From Ochrobactrum quorumnocens (lineage in GTDB: Bacteria > Pseudomonadota > Alphaproteobacteria > Rhizobiales > Rhizobiaceae), in the NCBI RefSeq assembly GCF_002278035.1, contig NZ_CP022605.1:434001-498000 (forward strand): a stretch of DNA of 64,000 nt, read 5' to 3'. Made by a program: the position numbers and the translations under genes. A model generated the notes under the pieces. That model saw only the letters and a list, made by a program, of their open reading frames with translations, was not told where the DNA came from and ran no database searches. Every line of letters starts with the position of its first letter. Within the stretch, counting starts at the first letter, position 1. Below are positions 1-8,839 of the stretch, piece by piece.

Positions 1-451
1 TCATGATGCGGATGACGTAAGGGGTCGTCACGATCAGATGGGCGATCACAAGGCCCGTAAATGTGCCGAGCAGTTCCAGCCGCACGAAGACCAGCAGAAT
101 GGCAAGGCCAAGCACGATGGACGGTAGAAGCAGCGGCGCGGTAAAGAGGTTCAGCACCGCTTCGCGTCCACGGAACTGATACCGGCGGATCGCATAGGCC
201 GCCGGGATTCCTGCCAGAAGCGACAGGACGGTAACGACCGATGCAATGCCGAGGCTGGTCCAGAACGCCAGAATGAGCGTTTCATGATGCAGCATTTCCG
301 CATACCAGCGCACACCCCAGCTCTGCGGCGGAAAAGTGAGATAGTTGTCATTGCTGAACGATATCGGCACGACGACCAGAATGGGGGCCAGCAGGAACAG
401 ATAGAGCAGGCCGACCAGAAGGCGGAATGGCAATGAAGTTGAACCAATCAT
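1..451 (-). CDS. ABC transporter permease, PotC-like (3' part outside window)
   Basis: Inner-membrane permease of a polyamine/putrescine-type ABC importer. The 150 codons present begin MIGSTSLPFRLLVGLLYLFL, with a first membrane helix near residues 8-28. A second hydrophobic stretch lies at about 60-80, followed by the start of the BPD_transp_1 domain. The gene continues beyond base 1, so it is incomplete here. The start at 451 is preceded by a good ribosome site (AAAGGAG, 6-7 bases upstream). It is the last gene of a minus-strand operon and follows the PotB-like permease by about 19 bases. Substrate is inferred from operon type only; spermidine, putrescine or another small cation or osmolyte is possible. 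Confidence 0.88.
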   Translation of the reverse strand, partial: MIGSTSLPFRLLVGLLYLFLLAPILVVVPISFSNDNYLTFPPQSWGVRWYAEMLHHETLILAFWTSLGIASVVTVLSLLAGIPAAYAIRRYQFRGREAVLNLFTAPLLLPSIVLGLAILLVFVRLELLGTFTGLVIAHLIVTTPYVIRIM

Positions 452-470
452 CTCGTTTCTCCTTTGCCAG

Positions 471-1361
471 TCAGTCGATACGACGTGCGATGCGGGAATA
501 GACTATCAAGGCGAGACCGAAGATGATCAGGACAATGACGGAGGTGGCGGCGGCTCGCGGCCATTCAAGCTGGATCACAGCCTGATCGTAGATTTCCGTC
601 GCCAGCAGGAACACGCGCCCGCCGCCGAGCAATTTGGGCGTGATGAAGGAGCTGATTGCCAGCACGAAGCAGAGCAGGCAGCCAAGTGCGATACCCGGCA
701 ACGTGAGTGGGAGGATGATCCGGCGAAATCGCGTGAAGGCATTGGCGCCGAGCGACGCCGCGGCCTCCTCAAGCGAGGCGTTCAGGCGCCCGAAACCGGC
801 GATCAGCGAGAGCGCCATGTAAGGGATCAGAATTTCCACCATGCCGATGAATACGCCGAGCGTATTGTTAACGAGCCTGACGGGGGAGGAAATGATGCCG
901 AGATTCATCAAAGCTCCATTGACGAGCCCCTGATCGCCGAGAAGCACCATCCAGCCATAGGTGCGCACCACACTGCTGACGAGCAGCGGCGAGACTGTCA
1001 CCACGAAAAGGAAGTTGCGCCAGACCGGCGAAACACGGTGCAGGAAAAGCGCAATCGGATAGGCACAGATAAGCGTCGCCAGCGTGATGAACGCACTCAA
1101 CCAGAGCGAGTTGAACACCAGACCCCAATTGAAACTGTCGGTGAAGAAGTTGATGTAGTTTTCGAACGTATAGCGGTCTGTCAGGACACCGCCACTCTCG
1201 CTCTGCAGGAAGGATATCTGCGCCAGATGCGCGACCGGCGCAATGAAGGCGATAAGATTGATCAAGGCCATTGGCAGAAGGAGCGCAACGGCGGTGAGAC
1301 TGTAACGCCTGCGTCTCGATGGCTTTGCCGGGATGATGTCGGTAGATGTGATCGCTGTCAT
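471..1361 (-). CDS. ABC transporter permease, PotB-like
   Basis: Permease partner of the PotC-like protein, 296 residues. The N-terminal cytoplasmic tail (MTAITSTDIIPAKPSRRRR) is followed by a helix (residues about 20-45). The typical binding-protein-dependent permease domain follows with about six helices, and the EAAxxLGA loop is visible as EEAAASLGANAFTRF. This loop docks on the ATPase. The frame is open further upstream, but the ATG at 1361 is preferred. It lies 4 bases after the stop of the ATPase gene and gives the usual family length, whereas the upstream extension would run back through the ATPase coding sequence. Co-transcribed with its neighbours. Confidence 0.9.
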   Translation of the reverse strand: MTAITSTDIIPAKPSRRRRYSLTAVALLLPMALINLIAFIAPVAHLAQISFLQSESGGVLTDRYTFENYINFFTDSFNWGLVFNSLWLSAFITLATLICAYPIALFLHRVSPVWRNFLFVVTVSPLLVSSVVRTYGWMVLLGDQGLVNGALMNLGIISSPVRLVNNTLGVFIGMVEILIPYMALSLIAGFGRLNASLEEAAASLGANAFTRFRRIILPLTLPGIALGCLLCFVLAISSFITPKLLGGGRVFLLATEIYDQAVIQLEWPRAAATSVIVLIIFGLALIVYSRIARRID

Positions 1362-1365
1362 GACA

Positions 1366-2445
1366 TCAGCTCCCGAAAACCAGCATGTCTTCCGGTTTCC
1401 ATTCGCACAGCAGCCGGTCACCGGTATGGAATGCATGCCCCGCACTGGCGGTCGGTACTTCCACTTTCAGGCAGGCGCCCTCAATCTCGATGTCGTATTG
1501 AACGATGTCACCGATATAGGTCGTGCGCCCGACCACGCCGTGGGCGCTGTTGGTTACGACACTGACAAGATTGCGATCGCGGTTGGGCGTGAGATTGATG
1601 CGATGCGGACGAATGGCGATCTGCCCTGACCCGCGCGACTTTGCATGCGTGTTGCAGCGATAGGTGCCGCTGCCCAGACGGCAGACATTTTCGTCGACGA
1701 TCTCGCAATTGTGGACGTTGGCACGTCCGACGAATTTGGCCACGAACAGGGAGGATGGCTTCTCATAGATTTCTTCCGGCGAACCAAGCTGTGCCAGCTT
1801 GCCGCTATCCATCACGCCGACGACATCGCACATTGTCAGTGCTTCAACCTGATCATGCGTGACGAAAACCGTCGTGATGTCGAGGCGCTGCTGAATCTCG
1901 CGGATTTCGATCCGCATGTCATCGCGCAGCTTCGCATCCAGATTGGACAGGGGCTCGTCCAGCAGAAGAATGCGCGGGCGGATGACCAGCGCACGCGCCA
2001 GTGCCACACGCTGCTGCTGGCCACCGGACATTTCCTTAGGCTTGCGCGAACCATAGCCAGGAAGCCGCACCATTTCGAGCGCTTCCTCAACGCGCTTCTT
2101 CGCCTCAGCCTTGCCGACCTTGCGCATATCGAGACCGAAAGCGACATTTTCGGCCACGGTCATATGTGGGAACAAGGCGTAGTTCTGAAAAACCAGACCA
2201 ATATCACGCTGATGCGGCGGCCTGTGCGATATATCGTTGCCATCGATCAGGATGTTGCCATCGGAGATCGATGCGAGACCGGCAATCATGCGCAAAGTCG
2301 TAGTCTTTCCGCAACCGGATGGGCCGAGGAGACCGAGCAATTTTCCGCGCGGCAGATCGAGATGAAGATCGTCCACTGCCCGGTAATTGCTACCGTAAAG
2401 CTTGGTGAGGGCCTTCAACTGTAGAAATGAGCTTTCTGCTACCAT
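1366..2445 (-). CDS. ABC transporter ATPase, PotA-like
   Basis: Nucleotide-binding subunit that powers the importer, 359 residues. Walker A is GPSGCGKT at residues 41-48, the Q-loop is VFQNYALFPH, the signature is MSGGQQQR at about 139-146, and Walker B is ILLLDEP at about 159-165. A C-terminal TOBE domain (about 280-355) is typical of the PotA/UgpC/CysA group. The start at 2445 (MVAESSF) fits family length; 17 further codons upstream are open but have no homology. It sits between the binding-protein gene (80-base gap) and the PotB-like permease (4-base gap). No defects seen. Confidence 0.93.
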   Translation of the reverse strand: MVAESSFLQLKALTKLYGSNYRAVDDLHLDLPRGKLLGLLGPSGCGKTTTLRMIAGLASISDGNILIDGNDISHRPPHQRDIGLVFQNYALFPHMTVAENVAFGLDMRKVGKAEAKKRVEEALEMVRLPGYGSRKPKEMSGGQQQRVALARALVIRPRILLLDEPLSNLDAKLRDDMRIEIREIQQRLDITTVFVTHDQVEALTMCDVVGVMDSGKLAQLGSPEEIYEKPSSLFVAKFVGRANVHNCEIVDENVCRLGSGTYRCNTHAKSRGSGQIAIRPHRINLTPNRDRNLVSVVTNSAHGVVGRTTYIGDIVQYDIEIEGACLKVEVPTASAGHAFHTGDRLLCEWKPEDMLVFGS

Positions 2446-2525
2446 ATCGAAACCTGTGAGTAGTCGTTGCCGCCCCAGCGAAACGGGGCAGTGCAATCAA
2501 TTTCAAGATGAGATGCGAGGGGCGA

Positions 2526-3602
2526 CTAGCGACCAGCCGGGATGATCTGGCGACGCCAAGGATTGAGCAGCTTGTCGCGCATGTCGCCGATTGTCATCCA
2601 GTTGACCGGAATAAGCTTTTCGCGTTGGACCGTATCCATGTACGGGATGCGCTTTTTCGTTTCGTCGTTCACATCCGCTTTCGTGTTCGATGGCGCATAG
2701 AACATAATCTCGGCGAAACGGGCCTGCGCCTCGGGGCTTATCGCGTAATCGATGAATGTCTTGGTCGCATCCATATTTTTGCCGTTGGCAATCGCACTGA
2801 TGACGTTCACTTGCGCAGCCGTGCCTTCCCTCGGTCCAACCGACTGAAGCTTTCCACCGGTCTGATCGAAGTAGAACTGGGCGCGTGCATTATAGCCGAT
2901 CGACAGAGTGGCCGTGCCATTTGCAACCAGCGTATAGGCATCGGGCTTCGGTTCCCATGTCTGCACGGCAGGTGCGAGCTCCACCAGCTTGTCGACGCCC
3001 GGTTTCACGGTTTTCGTATAGTCGTCTTCACCGGCGAGACGGTTCGCGATGATCGTAAGCAGGATAGCCTGAATATCACCGCCGCCCTGTGCCGGTATGA
3101 TGACCTTGCCGCTTTGCTGCTTGTCCCAGAGCCCTTCCCAGCTATCCGGCGGGCTTTCCGCAAATGCAGCGTTATTATAAAGAAGCGAAAGCGTGTCATA
3201 TGTGATGGGAATTGCGGCGGCGGCCAGTTCCTTTCCGAGATCGGCGATGTCTGCATAATTCTGGAGCGATGCCGGATCGAGCTTTTCGACCAGCCCTTCC
3301 TCCTCGGCAATCTTGGCGACCGAAAGGTCATAGATTACGGCATCCGTCTGCGGTGAAGATTTCTGGGCGCGCATATTGCCGAGCGATGTCGCTGCATTCT
3401 GCACGCCGTAATAAGTGACCTTGATGTCGGGATGTTCCTTCTGGAACGGTTCGATGACGGCCTTGACGTAATTGTCCTGGAATGCGCCGCGATAACCCAT
3501 CACGGTGATTTCCGCCGCATTGGTCGCGAAAACTGTCATTGCCGAAACACTGAACGCTAAACTTGCCAGAAAAGCCGATTTTCTGTTGATCGAACGTGCC
3601 AT
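2526..3602 (-). CDS. periplasmic substrate-binding protein, PotD-like (family 1)
   Basis: Extracellular solute-binding protein, 358 residues, first gene of the minus-strand importer operon. A Sec signal peptide is clear: basic MARSINRKS, hydrophobic core, AXA-type cleavage near TNAAE (about residue 29). The mature part begins ITVMGYRGAFQDNYVKAV, typical of the spermidine/putrescine or iron-type family 1 binding domains. It captures the ligand in the periplasm and hands it to the two permeases. The ligand cannot be read from sequence; polyamine is the best guess from operon order SBP-ATPase-PotB-PotC. The upstream 200 bases should hold the promoter, but I see no clear operator. Confidence 0.88.
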   Translation of the reverse strand: MARSINRKSAFLASLAFSVSAMTVFATNAAEITVMGYRGAFQDNYVKAVIEPFQKEHPDIKVTYYGVQNAATSLGNMRAQKSSPQTDAVIYDLSVAKIAEEEGLVEKLDPASLQNYADIADLGKELAAAAIPITYDTLSLLYNNAAFAESPPDSWEGLWDKQQSGKVIIPAQGGGDIQAILLTIIANRLAGEDDYTKTVKPGVDKLVELAPAVQTWEPKPDAYTLVANGTATLSIGYNARAQFYFDQTGGKLQSVGPREGTAAQVNVISAIANGKNMDATKTFIDYAISPEAQARFAEIMFYAPSNTKADVNDETKKRIPYMDTVQREKLIPVNWMTIGDMRDKLLNPWRRQIIPAGR

Positions 3603-3798
3603 CAGTCACTCCCCTTTTGTTTGAGGACAAAGTGAAGAATGGTATCCGGTGCGTCCAACGACTTATTCTGTCCGCCTGTTCGATTTTTGTTTATTAAACC
3701 GTATTCGACCTTTCTCAACCAAAGACAACCACGGCCGATTTGATGATGCCCCATCTGGGCTTTGACGCATCTGACAGTTGGCGACCTCACAACCAGAT

Positions 3799-4035
3799 GG
3801 ATCTGTTGCAAAAATTTCGGTGGGACAAAGCGTGGCTGACCGATGGACGCTATTATGCTGCAAGCGCTGTGAATTGTTGTTTGAGTGAAAGCGCTACGGT
3901 TGACCCGAAATTGCCTTGCAACTTTCGCATCATGTGAACGAGCTCGATACCAGCCAGAGTGATGCTGGCGGCCGCTTCGGACTTGAAGCCGAGCATGGAT
4001 CGTATCCATCGTTTGACACGGCGATGATCCCGTTT
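3799..4035 (-). pseudogene. IS6-family transposase 3' fragment
   Basis: Minus-strand remnant of the C-terminal end of an IS6-family transposase. It reads through DHRRVKRWIRSMLGFKSEAA and LAGIELVHMMRK to a stop at 3853-3855. The outer end at 3799 carries an IS6-type terminal sequence (GGATCTGTTGCAAAAATTT). The 5' two thirds are missing because a complete IS6 element of another lineage begins at 4036. It is therefore an older IS end that was overwritten. Confidence 0.75.
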
Positions 4036-4834
4036 GGCACCGTTACGTTAACCTGCCTACGGACATATCCCGGACTTTGATGCTGTTTCAAGCGGATTAC
4101 AGGCCAGCGATATCGCGCCAGATAGTATTGGCGGTTTGGCGTAATTCTCGGTGAATGGCAGAGGTGAAGCGGTGGCGGGGAAAATGATGAAGGTTATAAA
4201 TCGGGTCGTGAATGGATGCGAAACGTTGCAAGTGCCGAGCTGACTTGAAGCGCTTCATGCCGCGCTCTCGCCGTCTTATCGGTTGATGTGAATTTTCGGC
4301 CCGATTATTCAAACCCTTGTGCTGGCGATGATCACAGACCGTGAGACCGATCTCACGAATGGCGGCGCCATAAGAGCCAAGCTTGTCCGTGACCATGACA
4401 CGGGGAACTGCGCCCTGACGTGACAAGAGTTTGCGGATAAAGCGTCTGGCGGCTCTGGTATCGCGGCGTTTCTGGACCAGCACTTCAAGTACAAAGCCAT
4501 CTTGATCAACAGCGCGCCACAGAAAGTGCCGTTCTCCGTTGATTGTCACGACAGCCTCATCAAGGTGCCATTTGTCGCCAAGGCGCGGTGTGCGGCGACG
4601 GATTGTATTGGCATAGTCTCGTCCGAACTTCTCAGCCCACTCGCGCACTGTCTTGTGGGTAACGATGATCCCTCGGTATGCCAACATGTCTTCGACCATG
4701 CGAAAGCTCAGTGGAAACCGGAAATACAGCCACACTGCTTCGGCAATAATCTCAGGTGGAAAGCGAGGAGCGATTGTGGTGCATGCCATCTTATCAACCG
4801 CTGAGACTTACATCAAAGTTAAGGTTACGGTGCC
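4036..4834 (-). mobile_element. IS6-family element, lineage A copy 1
   Basis: Complete 799-bp IS6-type element. The 5' end of the element is GGCACCGTAACCTTAAC (complement at 4818-4834) and the 3' end is GGCACCGTTACGTTAAC (from 4036), forming imperfect terminal inverted repeats. It carries one transposase gene. No 8-bp target duplication is visible in the flanks. It is nearly identical, in inverted orientation, to the element at 57241-58055. Confidence 0.85.
4097..4789 (-). CDS. IS6-family transposase (lineage A, copy 1)
   Basis: DDE transposase of the IS6 family, 230 residues. The zinc-finger-like N-terminus reads RFPPEIIAEAVWLYFRFPLS. The catalytic domain shows D (KWHLDEAVV), D (VMVTDKLGSYG) and E (NNRAENSHQPIRRRERGMKR) in the usual spacing. 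The protein is identical to that of the copy at 57290-57994 except at the N-terminus. There this copy lacks about 15 bp, so the residues between the start and RFPPE differ and are fewer. It probably remains functional. The gene runs away from the PotD operon. Confidence 0.92.
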   Translation of the reverse strand: MACTTIAPRFPPEIIAEAVWLYFRFPLSFRMVEDMLAYRGIIVTHKTVREWAEKFGRDYANTIRRRTPRLGDKWHLDEAVVTINGERHFLWRAVDQDGFVLEVLVQKRRDTRAARRFIRKLLSRQGAVPRVMVTDKLGSYGAAIREIGLTVCDHRQHKGLNNRAENSHQPIRRRERGMKRFKSARHLQRFASIHDPIYNLHHFPRHRFTSAIHRELRQTANTIWRDIAGL

Positions 4835-5006
4835 CTATGACGGACATTAATGCTTGATCCGCGCACGATCGCTTTAATTCCAAGTTAATAATGTAAAGCA
4901 GCACTGCCCCGTTCGCACATCCTGAATAGATCCTGAGTTGCAGCGTTGCCGCCTAAAAAATCATAATCAATCTTGCAAAGTGCGACCTCACGAGATCGCT
5001 GTATTA

Positions 5007-5285
5007 TCAAGGATGGATTAGACTAATTTGCAGTTTTGACCCTGTGGCTTCTGCGTATCGACGTAATGTAGAAATGGACGGAGAAACCTTACCGCCTTCA
5101 AGCCGAGCAATGGCTGATTGGGTCGTGCCGATACGTTTTGCTACATCAGCTTGCGACATCTTTGCGTCGGCTCTTGCCTTCACAAGAGCTTCGACAAGAG
5201 CAAACTCTGCATCCGCCTTTTCATATTCCTTCTGGAATTCCGGATCGTTCATAAGGCGCTTTTTTAGGTCTGAAATCCTAGTCAT
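5007..5285 (-). CDS. XRE-type antitoxin (HigA-like)
   Basis: Antitoxin of a type II toxin-antitoxin pair, 92 residues. The C-terminal half is a Cro/C1-type helix-turn-helix: SQADVAKRIGTTQSAIARLE, then KVSPSISTLRRYAEATGSKL. The N-terminal part (MTRISDLKKRLMNDPEFQKEY) is helical and probably contacts the toxin. The toxin gene lies upstream on the same strand and its stop overlaps this start by four bases (ATGA). The toxin-first order is typical of HigBA and Gp49-type modules. The pair would be autoregulated through the helix-turn-helix. Confidence 0.88.
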   Translation of the reverse strand: MTRISDLKKRLMNDPEFQKEYEKADAEFALVEALVKARADAKMSQADVAKRIGTTQSAIARLEGGKVSPSISTLRRYAEATGSKLQISLIHP

Positions 5286-5608
5286 GGCTTTACCTGTTTC
5301 ATTCGCTGCTTCGCTAAATCTAAGGCGCTCTTAGGTGTTTTCTGCGATTTCTTGACAAAAACATGAAGAATGACAACGCGGCGTCCGGTAACAGTAACGT
5401 ACAGACCCCGCGCAATTCCTTCCATTGCTTTAGCACGAAGCTCCCAGAGCTTTCCCTCCAAATGCTTGACATGAGGCTCATGCAATTGGTCTAAACCAAC
5501 GCTCTCGACCATCTCCATTAAACGGACGAGACGGGCCTGCAATCCAGCAGGAAGCCCCTCGATTTCAGCATCCACAGTGTCGTCAAGCGTTTCAACTAGC
5601 CATCGCAT
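5282..5608 (-). CDS. RelE/HigB-type toxin, phage Gp49-like family
   Basis: mRNA-interferase-type toxin, 108 residues, first gene of the pair with the HTH antitoxin at 5007-5285. The family core is recognised in LWELRAKAMEGIARGLYVTV, GRRVVILHVFVKKSQKTP and the basic C-terminus LAKQRMKQVKP. The start at 5608 (MRWLVETLDD) gives the common family length; the frame is open for 11 more codons without similarity. Translationally coupled to the antitoxin. Not obviously damaged. Confidence 0.85.
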   Translation of the reverse strand: MRWLVETLDDTVDAEIEGLPAGLQARLVRLMEMVESVGLDQLHEPHVKHLEGKLWELRAKAMEGIARGLYVTVTGRRVVILHVFVKKSQKTPKSALDLAKQRMKQVKP

Positions 5609-5980
5609 ATTTGCTATATAGCGCAAAAGAGATGATAGCACAAGTTGGAATCAAGTGAATGCGCCCTGAGCTGCAACCAGTGACCGGGGTTCCAATCAAC
5701 CTGAGTAGCAAATTCTGGAATACTAGATTGCCAGTCAAGAATCTAGGGCGCTCGGCCTGAACGGATTTGAGCCGGAAACCCGTTACCAGCATGGATTAAG
5801 TGTTTGATAGAACGGATCTCGGATCATATTTCCTTCTACAGAGCCTAGTTCTGGCAAATGTGCGTTCTCAAAGCCATGCCTACACAAGAGCCCGTACGAT
5901 CCCATAGTCAGAATTTCCCGCGCCCCCCAAATTCGCCTCGTCTCGTCAGCCAGGCGCACGATCAGCGCCGCAGTTGTCGC
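5609..5980. other. gene-free interval
   Basis: About 370 bases between the HigB-like toxin start and the decayed HNH-like gene. The toxin promoter must lie at its left end, where AT-rich sequence (TTGCTATATAGCGCAA at 5611-5626) forms a weak inverted repeat. No convincing gene is seen; the plus-strand open frame beginning at 5858 is antisense to the decayed gene and has no recognisable protein features. Confidence 0.5.
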
Positions 5981-6857
5981 CTAGTGGCCCGTAATGGCCC
6001 TCTCAACTTTGAAAATTTTTTCCACGCGGAGCTTTGCCGCGGCACGCGACCCTTCGAGCTGTTCTGGCGTGGAAACGTAAACAGACAGAGCACCTGCCCA
6101 AGGTTCCAGCCCCTTAATGTCGAATTCTACCTCAATGGAGAGCCGTTAATCGACCAACTCGAATGCCGGCACTTCAACGCGATTCACCCGATTCACGCAG
6201 GCGAGCGGTGTGGCGGTTTCCTTGGCATTCTTGCGAAAGCTAGGGAGGCACGAAAGTCGGATCATTTCCATCATGGCCAAACGGGCAAACCATGGAGAAT
6301 TTTCGTATCGCCAATAGAGGTCCGACAGATCGCTTCCTCCTTCGAGGTTGGCGAACCACGTTCCCCGCGCCATCCCAACGTGCGCTCGATATTCTGGACC
6401 AGCACTTCTATTCAAGAAAATCATCGTGCCTGTTTCGGCACATACGCCCCAAACATCTGATGTGGCGCTGATCCGGGTGAGATGCTCGCGGAATAGGAAT
6501 TCGACTTCATAGAATCCATTCACTCGCTCGACCAAGGGTGCGTCCAAAAGCCGGTTGCCGTAACCGAGTTCACTGAGAAGGATTAGCGACCCCTCTCTGC
6601 CAGGCACCTGAAGCCTTCGGCGAAAGAAAACAAATCCCGGCCATTCCCTTCGACGAAATGCGCCAATTGAACGCGCGTACCAGCGGGTCCGGTTCGCAGG
6701 ATGCTGCACAGATGTGTACCGCTTTTCCGATAATGGTGGTGGCCGTTGGCTTTTCGTCGCCTGGCCCCACCATAGAGATTTTACAGAGCGAACAGTGATG
6801 ACTTGCCCGCAAAGCCAAATCGCGTTTTGTTGCTGCCGTGAAATTGTCGCGGGACAT
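5981..6857 (-). pseudogene. HNH-endonuclease-like protein, frameshifted
   Basis: A decayed minus-strand gene spread over three frames. It starts MSRDNFTAATKRDLALRASH at 6857, with CSLC and the segment DEKPTATTIIGKAVHICAAS. This looks like the zinc/HNH region of restriction-like nucleases (pattern G-x-A-x-H-I-x-A). The HNH second half (GIWLC-like) is lost at a frame change near 6700. A second frame runs through GYGNRLLDAPLVERVNGFYE and WFANLEGGSDLSDLYWRYEN. A third frame carries the end (LSIEVEFDIKGLEPWAGALS ... ERAITGH, stop at 5981-5983). Coding-like composition continues across all three, so this is one gene with at least two frameshifts. Original role, perhaps DNA cleavage in defence, is inferred. 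Confidence 0.55.
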
Positions 6858-6984
6858 ACAGACTGACTTTCGTGAACACACATTTGATACAAAATACTGG
6901 CGCCCGCGATGATGTCATTCCCGCCGAACCGGAAGCACGGTTCTTCTTTGAAGCCGCTCTATAGCATCTGCTTCGGACAAAAAT

Positions 6985-8343
6985 TCACGGGTTTGATGCA
7001 TCGGACACAGGATGAGAGGCTGATAGCATCTGGGCGACAGGAACAACGATTTCGTGCCGCATGGCGCGGTGAATCTTCAAGGCCTCATTCCCCGGTATAC
7101 CGGCCTGATCCGCATAAGTCAGCCAGTCCCCCAAATGGCTGCGCAGATCACGGATGATCGCCTCGGCCCTCTTCGACTTCAGTCCGCAAAACTCGCCAAA
7201 GGCGATGAGATCCGTTAACTCGAAGTGATCTCGCTTGCCGTTGAGGCTCATCTGATGTTGGTTGGTCCAGGCTCCGCTTGGATTATACGCATAAACGACG
7301 TCGTAGGCGGGTGACAGTCGCCACTCGCCCGTACGGTTCATCAGGAAGGCGATGTTCTTGACGTGATCGTCCTGATTGCGGATCAGCACGTTGAAGATTG
7401 CCCGACGGAACTGCTGCTCGATGTCATGAACCGGCAAGTCCAGCAAGCGGATCGTCTCTATCGCCTGTTCATAGGAATAAGCGCCGGCCATATTGAAATC
7501 ATAGTGACGGAGTGCGGCGAGGGACTGCATATGCAGCTTCTGTCCGCTGGCGCTGCGATCGAATCGTCGCGTCATGAAATGCGACCGGCCGCCTTCCTTA
7601 TGGATGCGGCATTCGCTCATATCGATGCCGGCGGCAGTCGCCATTAAGTAGAAGGCATATTCGATTACCCCGAAGCCTTGTGGATCGGCTAGTTCTTTGT
7701 CGCCGTTGTTCGATATGCCGTCAAATTTCATCAGCCAGTAGGTGAAGCCCTCTCCAGCTTTCACCTGACCCGAGCGGAACTCGCCAGTTTCCTCGTTCCA
7801 GGCCAAGATCGCCTTAGCGCGCGCACCGCCCGCTGAGGTACCGACGCGCAGAATTTCTTCAAGCATCTCCCGGTCGTCATCACCCCTGAGAATGCCGGCC
7901 AGAGCCTCCCGGTTATTGAGAGCCTGATTGGCAAGCGCTGTCAGGGCGTCGATGTCGACTCGTTTCGACTTGCGCGCGGCTTTGAGCGTGGTCGGGTGAA
8001 ACTCCAGCGCGCCCATGCCGCGTGTACCGATATAGCAGAGGCGCTCGACCGGATTGAAGCTGCTTGCCGCGCGTCCCTGCGCAGCAAGCCACGTATCGAT
8101 AAGGGCGTTACCGAACTTGTCCGGCAGGGAATCGGCGAGCATTCCCGGCAATCCCTTGAACGCCTCTTTGGGAAGGGCAGGAAACTCGTACGGATTGGGG
8201 GTGAGCGGCATCATTATCGGTGCCAGCCCTATTGCGCTGCCCACGAAGTCCGGCATGTACTGAAAGACGCCGATCCCTCGATCGGCAATCCAGCTCACCG
8301 CTCCAATATCCCTGCCCCACAATCGAACCGTCGCGTCTGTCAT
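6985..8343 (-). CDS. hipA: HipA-family serine/threonine kinase toxin
   Basis: Type II toxin of the HipA kinase family, 452 residues. HipA proteins phosphorylate targets such as glutamyl-tRNA synthetase and induce dormancy. Visible features are the N-terminal HipA domain (LADSLPDKFGNALI at about 70-84) and a glycine-rich ATP loop (GTSAGGARAKAI at about 166-177). The catalytic segment is RNQDDHVKNIAFLM and the metal-binding segment LSPAYDVVYAYN, both in the 310-345 range. Its start overlaps the stop of the upstream XRE gene by four bases, as in hipBA operons. It seems intact. It belongs to a different subfamily from the second HipA in this window. Confidence 0.93.
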   Translation of the reverse strand: MTDATVRLWGRDIGAVSWIADRGIGVFQYMPDFVGSAIGLAPIMMPLTPNPYEFPALPKEAFKGLPGMLADSLPDKFGNALIDTWLAAQGRAASSFNPVERLCYIGTRGMGALEFHPTTLKAARKSKRVDIDALTALANQALNNREALAGILRGDDDREMLEEILRVGTSAGGARAKAILAWNEETGEFRSGQVKAGEGFTYWLMKFDGISNNGDKELADPQGFGVIEYAFYLMATAAGIDMSECRIHKEGGRSHFMTRRFDRSASGQKLHMQSLAALRHYDFNMAGAYSYEQAIETIRLLDLPVHDIEQQFRRAIFNVLIRNQDDHVKNIAFLMNRTGEWRLSPAYDVVYAYNPSGAWTNQHQMSLNGKRDHFELTDLIAFGEFCGLKSKRAEAIIRDLRSHLGDWLTYADQAGIPGNEALKIHRAMRHEIVVPVAQMLSASHPVSDASNP

Positions 8344-8699
8344 TCCTCGTTATCCTCTCCCCATGCCCATTCTGTGGCTTTCGCCGCACGCTTGCGGCCG
8401 GAAGCCCGTTGGCGCTCATGACCTTCGCGCTTAACGCGCTCGATCGGCCGGACTTCGGGATTAGGCAGAAAGCCCGCCAGATCGTCGGCCAGGCCGAGTG
8501 CCGTCAGTACACGGATGAAGGTGTCGAGCGACGTGTTTTCGCCAGCTTCAAGACGCTTTATGCTGCTGACCGATGTGCTGGTTTCTCTCGCTATGTTCGC
8601 CTGCGTCAGATTTCGGCTGAGGCGGATTTTTGCTATCCGGTCCCCGATATCACGCAGGATTCCTTCCACTGTTTTGGTGGTCGTGTCACTATGGGTCAT
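8340..8699 (-). CDS. hipB: HipB-like XRE antitoxin
   Basis: DNA-binding antitoxin for the adjacent HipA, 119 residues from the ATG at 8699. The helix-turn-helix spans about residues 12-65 (IGDRIAKIRLSRNLTQANIA, SVSSIKRLEAGENTSLDTFI). The C-terminal part is basic (RQRASGRKRAAKATEWAW) and unlike E. coli HipB, so partner contacts may differ. The start choice rests on length; an open extension to 8729 adds ten non-conserved codons. AT-rich palindromes upstream (8735-8838) are plausible operators for autoregulation. Confidence 0.88.
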   Translation of the reverse strand: MTHSDTTTKTVEGILRDIGDRIAKIRLSRNLTQANIARETSTSVSSIKRLEAGENTSLDTFIRVLTALGLADDLAGFLPNPEVRPIERVKREGHERQRASGRKRAAKATEWAWGEDNEE

Positions 8700-8734
8700 A
8701 TTAGAGACCTTACATCCAATAAACACCAATAGAT

Positions 8735-8838
8735 GATCATATATGATCTCTTATGATCATAATCATTAGAATTCTTGACAAGGGTTCATATTTGGACCTA
8801 TATAATCATATATCGTTGCAAAGATCCATATATGGTCT
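8735..8838. promoter_or_regulatory. cluster of palindromes upstream of hipBA (candidate operators)
   Basis: Three related inverted repeats lie before the hipB start: GATCATATATGATC (8735-8748, perfect), GGTTCATATTTGGACC (about 8783-8798, imperfect) and AGATCCATATATGGTCT (8822-8838, one mismatched pair). They share the pattern G-R-T-C-C-A-T-A-T-A-T-G-G-A-Y-C. Multiple operators of this kind are usual in hipBA promoters. Binding by the HipB-like protein is inferred. Confidence 0.55.
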
Positions 8839-8839
8839 A

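Noticed and set aside
1038..1565. Plus-strand open frame of about 175 codons
   Set aside because: Antisense to the PotB and PotA genes; a shadow of high-GC codons with no protein features.
2508..3356. Plus-strand open frame of 282 codons
   Set aside because: Lies wholly opposite the binding-protein gene, which has a signal peptide and family features; composition of the plus frame is that of a shadow.
8775..8806. Plus-strand promoter TTGACA ... TATATA
   Set aside because: Good boxes, but they point away from hipBA to a region with no gene, and the spacer falls within the operator palindromes; kept only as operator sequence.
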